NCBI GenBank assembly: GCA_943735955.1
Contig: OX030958.1
Coordinates: 5,168,626-5,232,625 of the forward strand
Direction: 5' to 3'
Source of the DNA: Piscicola geometra
Taxonomy: Eukaryota > Annelida > Clitellata > Hirudinida > Piscicolidae
DNA length: 64,000 bases
In this document: in pieces, positions 9,901 to 64,000 of the stretch
Position numbering within the stretch: the stretch's first letter is position 1
How the letters are laid out: every line of letters begins with the position of its first letter
Position numbers and translations under genes: made by a program
Notes under the pieces: model-generated
Told to the model about the DNA's origin: nothing
The model's input: only the letters and a program-made list of their open reading frames with translations
Database searches by the model: none

Positions 9901-12900
9901 AATAAAAGTGAATTGCTGCTCCGAGGAATGTTTTAAGACAGCTTATTTCAGCAATAGGCTTTACGCATTAAACTTATTTCAGCGTTGAATGCTCATTAAT
10001 GTTATTTACGGCGATTAAATCTCTATAATGACACGCACGTACGAACGTTCAACTGTACTTACGCACGTGAAGAAAAATGTTCAATATACTTGATTTAAAC
10101 AAAAAATAAAACTTTGAAAACGAATGAAAAATTAAATTTGAGCCACTTCGCCATTCAGACAATCCTCCAAGGCCATCAATCATTTCGTGCCAGATAACCA
10201 CCATTCAACAAGAGATGCTCATCCCAAGAGTTGACTGCCAATATATCGACTAAATTTCAATAATGGGATTTAATTCAGGCGTTTCCTCTTCCTTTGCAGA
10301 TGTGTGTACAGTGCATATTATACACACATCTTGAAGGACATATGAAACTTTAACAAGAGAATGATTCGAGGTGATTAAGTATCTAGAAATAATTTGGAAT
10401 ATATATACATTCATTGTGAAAATCAAAGTTAAATATTTTCATTACAATGAAAATCGCTTCAGGCAGTCGTTCACTTTTCAAAATCCGTTTCTGTAAACCA
10501 CCAGTCACAATTAATCTTTAACCAAAAAATGCATTATAGCGACTCTTTAAAAGCTTTTAGCGCTTTCTACATCATCTTATCTATTCTCAAAAATTACATT
10601 TTTAGGACTCATAACGCTTGGAGATCAGGTTTTTATCAGCATCCTCACAAATCTGCTTTTTAACACGCTCTTATCGGCCGTGGCAGTTTTGATGCCTGTT
10701 ATTGTATAATTTTTCATGAAGGTACAAAAAGCATCTTTTGTGTTTTTATGGAATGTTAGAATTGCTTGAGGCTTTTGAAAAGTTTTTAGTCAGACCCTGG
10801 ATTCGAAGAAAAGCACTTAATTTAATAATAGAGTTGACACTTCATTAAAAGGTCCGATATAAATAAGTTCTTTAAAAATTCAGATGTTCTTAAAGTAAAG
10901 ATTTAGATTTACTTTTGAATGTGGACCAACTCATACATTTGGAAACCAGCAAGCTTCATTGTTCTCTGGAATAGATCAATAGAAAAAAAACATTAAAAAT
11001 ATTTTTTTGATACTTCAATTTCAGATTTTAAAACATCTTCATGCGATAGTATAACATATAAACACGCTGGGCGTTTGCAACGTTTGGCGATACATTTTTG
11101 TTCATATGCGACTGAAATGCCCGTTAATTTCTTGAGGTCTTGAGCGGAGTATCAATCTACTGAAGGCTTCTTATTTTTCGTTGCCTGGTGCTTAATCGAA
11201 TTATAAAAAGTCATTCTGTTAGTGAATACTTACTAAAAAATACATTTATATATTTTGAAAATTAATATTCCACATTATATATATATTTTTAAAATATTAA
11301 CTTTAAACAGTTGCTCAAAAATGATCTCGTCCCAAACTAACCAGTGTATAAATTTCGTTGTATGCCCACTAAATTACAACCTAGAGGTTGCGGGAATAGA
11401 CGAGATGTGACGGATCATGATGATTGATGTCTTTATACTTTTAAGAAAGCGGACTCAATGATAGAGACGCAGAAAAGAGTAGCTTGGATGTTTGTTGACT
11501 TGGGGAAGGGAGAAGAAAGTATAGAATGAAAAGAAATATATCGGATTGCATTGAAGAAATTAGAAAAAACAGAAAAGCAATTGAAAAAACAAAGATAGAA
11601 TGAAGTTACAATAGAGCAAAATGCATTGAATCATAAAAGAAGTACGGAGGAGTATAGAGGTATAAAGGGAGCCTACAGAGAGCTAGATAATTGTGAGTAG
11701 GCTGATAAAATTGGAGAAATGACTGAACAAATACAAAGGCCTCCCATCGGTAATCTTTTTTTCTTTTAGAAACTTTTAATGTTTTGAACATTTCCTTGGA
11801 GTAAAGATTGTCAATGTAGTTCTTTTTAATTGGTGGGTCGGCATTATGTTTTGCTTCAGAAAGTCAGTCTTCGTGAAATGATTTTAATGGTATAATAGGT
11901 AATCACACTGAAAATTTCAAAATAAGTAGAATGAGACAAAGTAATATTCTATTTTTAAAATTCATTTAGATAAAACAATTTGAAAATGCTTATATAAACT
12001 TTTCAGGATTTTCAGAGAAAAAAATATTTTTCACTTTGATGTCTAGAAGTGAATTCGTTGTGTGGTTTGGAAGGTATTGACGGTGCAGAATTGGTAGAAG
12101 GGCTAAAGATTAGACAGAGGCATGCATCCAAGGCTTTTATAGCCTTCGTAATGCTAAGTCGTTCTCAAAGTCGTATTTTTACGGCCAATTTAACTTTCAA
12201 CTCAGCATTTAGAACTTCTTTATTAAAAATATTATTGCCGAGATAAAAAATGAGGAAAAAAAAAAAAGTATGTCTTTTATGAAAGTATTGATATTTTGAT
12301 GAAGAATTAAATATTAGCAACGAACAAAAATGTAATATTATCATTATAAAGATTTTTTAACATAGCCATAAAACTGATTTCCTAACTTGAAACCATTCAT
12401 TCAAGCTAAAACAAGTCAAAAAACTCATAAACTAGCATTTTCAAAGCCAATTCAAACGTAAATACAATTTAAATTGAAGTTAAATACATTGAAAAGGCAG
12501 GAATATATGTCACTATACGGAATAGCCATCAGAGTCGATAAGATGGATGGAAGTAAGGAGGGAATCAATAAAAGGATTTTAAGTGGTGCGCCTGCTCCAA
12601 CGTCACTAAAATACAAAATAAATATATATAAAAGTGAAATGACAATGATGAAAAAAACTGAAATGGGAAAAAATAATTTAAAATATATTGACCTTGTTTG
12701 AAAATATTAAAACCCATAATGTTAATAATAATAAAAAATATTAGTGAAGAATTTATATTATTTGAAAAATAATTTAACTTTTAGCTTTGTGAAAATCAAT
12801 TTTTTATAATATATATTATTCAAAGTTTTATTCCTATTTCATTCACGTCTGCTATTTTACATTCTTGTTTTTATAAAAAACAATTAAAAATGTTTTTCTT

Positions 12901-15900
12901 TATAATTTCTTTGAATATGCTATTAATAAAAATAAGTATTAAATAATAAAATCATAACGATTAGTAAAACAGGATGAGATTTTACTATCCAAGCATTGAA
13001 GTAATAGAAACAATTGATTATGAAGGAAATAATTCATTTCCATTTAATATAATAAAAAATTGAAAGTAATTAACATTTTTATTTTATAATTTCAAGCAGG
13101 GTTCTCTTACTGCATTTACTGAAAGCGTTCAGTAATCCTCAAAGATGCATTGACCTTCCTCCCTTATATAACACTGCGACTACATCAATAAAATCCCGGC
13201 AAGTACCATTTGTACTTAAAATTCTAATAATACTTCCAATGCTACTTCTACTGCTAATACTACTACTATTACAAATGAAAATAGAAATGATAATGAAAAG
13301 AAAGGAATAAAATTAAGAATAACAGTAATACAGAAACTAAAATGACAAGGCAGTCGTTATGAAGCATTACAACATTAGTCAATCTAAAAGTTGCACTGAA
13401 AAAGCACTTTTTTGAGACGCACGTTGAAAAGAATATTATTTAAAAAATAAAAAAACTTAATGAATCTACTATTCAAATTGATGCTCTTCTTCATAATTAA
13501 AATGTTTAAGAAACGTCAAAAAGAATATAATCTAAAATTATTGAATAAAAAATCTAATAAGTCTCATCTAAACGATACATTAAACTTTTAAATTTTGAAA
13601 ACTAAAACTAAGGATTAAACTGTTGAGACAAATCAAAACTTAAATATAAAATATGAATGAGTATGGAAAATGGATTTGACTAGAACTTTGAACTGGTGAC
13701 ATGCTTTCATGTATCGACACCCGGAATAAAAAAAAATGATATATGCAACAAAAGTTTATTTTAGACTTTTATTTCTTGTTATAGTCGTATTTTTTTTATA
13801 GTTTTACTTTTATAACTAGAAATAATTTTAGCCTCACCTCTCATATCATATGGAAGGGAATTCAGTAAATTTAAAAGTAATGAGAGGATAAAACTTTTAA
13901 TTGTTTCATTGCTTCTGATGTGATAGTTTCTTTTTATTTTTTTTAAGAATTAGCCGTCATTAAACAGTATGAAAATGTTTTACGAAATTTCTGTGTGCAC
14001 TTTACTAATTCAGGGAGCTTCCTCTTTCTGTGTGAAATGCGAAAAGAAGATATAACTTACTTTTTTTTACTTTTGCTTTTAGTATCATGCACATACACCG
14101 ACACTTACATGTGAGAGAATACATAAATTATAAAATGACTGATTCATTTTTATCCATTAATCAAAAACTGTTGAACCAAACATTTCATTATATTAAAAAA
14201 AATATTCAGATTTTTTTTGTTAAATAAAAACTATAAAAAAAGCAGCCTGCAAAAATATAACACATGAACAAGATACCTCTCAAGGACGATCTTAAACATC
14301 AATCGCAGACCACTTAATTGCAGAAAGATGATTTAAAAGCATCTACAAACCAAAATTTTCATACTTTTAGACAAAATATTGAAATTCAGTCATAAGAATC
14401 AAATTCACAGTTGCTACACTATGCACTGTTGTGGATATGGGTGTGCAGCCCATAACTGGAATGCGGCGTGTAGCAAGCGTAGTCAGCCATGCCTAAAGAC
14501 CCTCACCTTTAAATACCCTTTTTAATTCACTTGATTTCCTTGTTCTTTTATTCATTTAGTCATAAACTTTTATGTTTTCAAATGTTTACTTTGCTTCAAG
14601 CTGAATATCCTCAAAGTGTCTAAAATTAGAAAAATCATCAAAGTTTTCATTTATATACTTCTAGCTTGTGACAGTCAACAATAAAGATCCTTTTCACAAC
14701 ATCTTGGTAAGATATTTTAATCAAACACCTAGTTGATATTCTGTTATCTACACATTAAGGCTGTCAGTCTAACAATCACCCATTCTATCATTCTTTCACT
14801 CAAAATATTCCAAAACATGGAATAGCCATATAAACAATCTAACTTTTTGAAAAAGAATAAGAAAATGTAACAAATAATACAAAGTAGAGTAATAAATATT
14901 TTTACACTATTTAGTATTAGCTCTATTTCTTAATACATTTGTAAAAAAATGCCTAGAATGTAATTATCCATTTTCAAAAAGGGTTAAAAAAATACTAAGA
15001 AATTAAAATATATACCATTAATATGTAAGTATGTATAAAGATAAACTTATCTCTCACTATAAAGAACCTCAGGGTTTTTATTCTACACCAAACCTTATCA
15101 GCATAAACATTGCACGATCAACTTGTTACAGCATCAATGATTTATGTCTTTAAAAAACAAGAGAGTGATGTAGCAATTCTTAGGAAGCTTGTGAGTGGAG
15201 ATGCTCGGCTTCTGAGATAATAAACTGCCCTGCCCACCCTCGAACCACTTATGTCGAACTACTATAATCATTACTCATCCGAAGTGCTAAAATATCGTAA
15301 TGTATTCGTGTATGAACGTTTCCCTAGGAGTGGTCTATGATAGTGTCTTTTGTTCCAATTATTTTATCAATATTTTGATCAATATTGTTTTAGAATTTTA
15401 AAATTTGCAAAATTAATTTTTTTCAAAACACGCGTAAAGTAAAAGGGGATTACAAATGAGTCTATTATTCACCAAAGAAAATCTTTTTATTATTATACTT
15501 TGAAACTATGATAATTGAGTTTTCATAAAAATGATCGTAATAACAACAATAATAATATTAAAATATCCATCACTGTTTTCTAGCTTCAAACGAATGTTTC
15601 ATTAATCTTTCTTTTATCATCCTTATGAAACATCTTTAATTTTCTAGCAAAAGACGAAGAAATGTACTCAAAAGAGCTTTTAAATTGAGTTTTTAAGTTA
15701 TGAAATAGTTTCTTTGTTTAATTAATGTGTGTCTTAAACTTGAGTATTCGTAATGGCACATTGTCTCATAGAAATAAACTTTTTACATTTGTAACTATTT
15801 TCTTTAAAAATGAGAAATGCAACAATTCTGTTGAATTTTAAATTGAAACTTTGGAATAAAGGTTTTGATTAATACAAGCAGCTTTTGAATCCTCTTACTT

Positions 15901-18171
15901 ATCAGATTTGTGTCGTTTGCAATGCATCAAGATTAATTATTTTTGATCAACTTTTGGTATTTTGAACAAAACTGTCAAAAACCTTTTTAAATGGTCTAAA
16001 CAAAAAAAATTGTGGAGATAATGTTTACTTTTTGACTTCTCTGTTTGAGGTTAATAAAAATAAACTAATTCATGTTTAAAATTGTGATATATTAAAATAA
16101 ATATATTAAAATAATTAGCCCTGTAACAAACACAAAAAGTAATAACACTAGGTAAATATAAAAATTACGCAGGAAAACAATTTTGTATAAAAAAATTTTT
16201 ATACGCATAGAAGCCTTGCTGTCAAATTGATCTTTCAGAAGTCTAAACTTGAATAAAATAAGTAAAAAATTGATTGAAAAAAAAAGATGCAATAGTTTCA
16301 CAAAGATTGAAAAGTCTCTAATTAAAAAAATAAAAGATTATGTTATAGAAAAGCAATCTCGAAGCTACATGCGACTGCTTGGATGCACCATTGTCATTCA
16401 CGTTCTACCTATGTACAATATGGAAAAAGTCTGTCGATCTGTCGGCTTTGATCGAGAACAAGTCAGACCGACAGTGGTACCAACTTGGCTACTCCGTTAG
16501 ACAGACAGCAAAGAATTGAGTTCTTTGTAAGAATAGTCTGATCACCAATATAAAATTCACAAGCAACCGTAAAATTGAATCTCAAAATGAAATTGAAAGC
16601 TAAATTCAAAATTGTAAATTTAAATGAACTTTTTGACGCTTTCAACTCTTAAAATGCCTCGAAATAAAAAAATACAACTAGGAGTATTATTTTTATCATG
16701 ACTACCTAATGACATTTTTTATGTCACGTTCTGTATTCTTTATTTTAGTTTTTACAATTTAATGACCGGTTTGTTTTTAATAGGGATTTTTTATATATAA
16801 ACTACTTTCACACTTTTTACTTTTTTTTAGATTAAAGAAACAATTTCCCAGATTTAGTTACTTTTTTTCCGGACGCTATTTCATTTATGAGTTTTTGAGA
16901 CTAACAGCATTTTGGTGAAATATACATGAAAGCATACGTGAATTATAATAAAAATTTGACTCTTCTTATTATACTGATAAAATTAAAGTTAAATTAATTT
17001 TTCTCATGGTTAAATTAGTCAATAACAAACGAAAAATAGTGATTTTTGACTCAATTATTTTTTCAATCCGTAGTTCAGTTAGCCAACAAAGCTGTTCTGT
17101 GAATTTCAAATTAATTTTATTTTTTAAAATCTAAACGATATAATACATAAACTTAAAATATTTATAAATAGACTAAATTATCGATTTAGGTTTATAATAT
17201 TTTAGGTTTACATTTTTTTTCCATATATACATTTCGAGAGATATATATCTGTATTTATATATTCCAGATTCCATAGGACTTTGCACTTTTTCGGAAATGG
17301 TGCTAAATAAATTATATATTTTATTGTAAAGCCTTGAAAGAAATGTGAGATTTTGTTTAGAGAAATATTTAATTATTTAATGTTAATTTAAAATTACACT
17401 GTTTAAGTTTTTTCCATAGAGTTGATGAATTTTATTTATTTAACCTGTATTTAATTTTCTAAATACGACGTATAGGGTTTGACATTAAATTGAATTAAAA
17501 TTAAAAGTAATATAGTATACACTCCAACAATAATGTTTTAAAAACGTCTAAGTAATCATGAGTGAAAAACATTTGGAGAAAAAAATGAAAATTTTGATTT
17601 TGAGTCATTAGAATATGTACGAGAGGTGGTCAATATTGATGATTTATTTCCCGTAGCTGCAAATAAATTGGTAAGCTGTCAAATTGTAAGTTTTAAAAAA
17701 TATAATGGATTTAGACCCTATTTTGAAAATATACATTTAATTTTTTTGGTAATAATGTTTATTCATTTTATTTCAGACTTTCAATTCTCAAGAAAATCTA
17801 AAATTTTTGCAACTTTACTGTCGTGTCGGTAGAAACGGGTATTACCATAAATTCAAATACACTAAAAATCCCTGTTTTAAGTTTAGAATTAAAATTCATT
17901 AAATAAATTAGTCTGCTTCATATATCAAATGAATGATTTCAAACACTTTTTAGATAGATATAAGAGTTTATGAAAATGGGAAAATCACAAAAAGCCAGAA
18001 CTGCATCAACACATTAACACTCAATTTACTTTTTTCAAAGAACGTCTGTTAGTGGATAATAAGCAAAAAAAAGTGAAAAAGCAAATGATGCAAAAAAACT
18101 TATTCATTTGAAGCAATGCGTAAAAAGGAGATCTTATTATGAATTCTCTACCTTACGTTAATTTATTTTAG
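3941..18171. other. Intergenic AT-rich region, no gene supported
   Basis: I see no set of phase-compatible exons or domain motif here on either strand. The stretch holds GT-rich microsatellite bits (near 4899-4937 and 8709-8746), degenerate CATC/CATT-rich sequence at about 6160-6330, and scattered short ORFs without recognisable content. A well-spliced-looking fragment at 9779-9819 is discussed among rejected items. Upstream noncoding exons of the gene starting at 18200 could lie here unseen. Confidence 0.6.
6160..6330. repeat. Degenerate CATC/CATT-rich simple sequence
   Basis: Repeated short words such as CACTCATC, CATCCA and TTCATTC run through the stretch without a fixed period. It reads as decayed simple repeat. 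Similar sequence occurs near 48590-48780. Confidence 0.55.
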
Positions 18172-18199
18172 CCACCCTATAGCGATATACTGCTCTGGG

Positions 18200-64000
<45,801 letters not shown>

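Overview
This is a eukaryotic (metazoan) window, very AT-rich, with short exons, canonical GT-AG introns and long repeat-bearing introns. Genes were found by reading splice sites, codon phase and protein motifs together, because almost no exon is a long ORF. The gene families (TBC GTPase-activating protein, metadherin/kinectin-type ER membrane protein, SUEL lectin-CUB-CCP receptor), the tRNA-derived SINE and the hAT-type MITE fit an invertebrate animal. The strong AT bias and small exons would suit a flatworm or another lophotrochozoan, but I cannot fix the taxon from sequence alone.

Layout. 135-920 (minus): the first four coding exons of a TBC-domain Rab GAP resembling GRTP1/TBC1D6; the gene continues off the left edge. 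921-1517: a compact divergent promoter region. 1518-3847 (plus): a complete seven-exon gene for a single-pass, lysine-rich ER-type membrane protein, best read as LYRIC/metadherin-like, with its stop codon at the edge of an (ATG)n microsatellite and an AATAAA signal at 3935. 3941-18171: no convincing gene. 18200-64000 (plus): ten exons in a consistent reading frame for a large cell-surface protein with signal peptide, SUEL/rhamnose-binding lectin domain, CUB domain (with a long disordered insertion), CCP/sushi module, transmembrane helix and Ser/Asn/Gln-rich cytoplasmic tail. It runs off the right edge.

The introns of the surface-protein gene hold the mobile elements: a hAT-type MITE with perfect 16-bp inverted ends and an 8-bp target duplication (38253-39348), four copies of one tRNA-derived SINE (about 31.05, 34.6, 40.3 and 44.2 kb), two oppositely oriented copies of a DNA transposon remnant with inverted ends (about 20.9-21.7 and 46.2-47.7 kb), a short interstitial telomere-like tract (30.83 kb), a diverged tandem repeat (52.67-53.2 kb) and several microsatellites including about 74 units of (AC).

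No RNA gene, CRISPR array or prokaryote-style operon was seen. The three genes have no evident shared pathway; the only regulatory relation visible is the head-to-head arrangement of the TBC and LYRIC-like genes.
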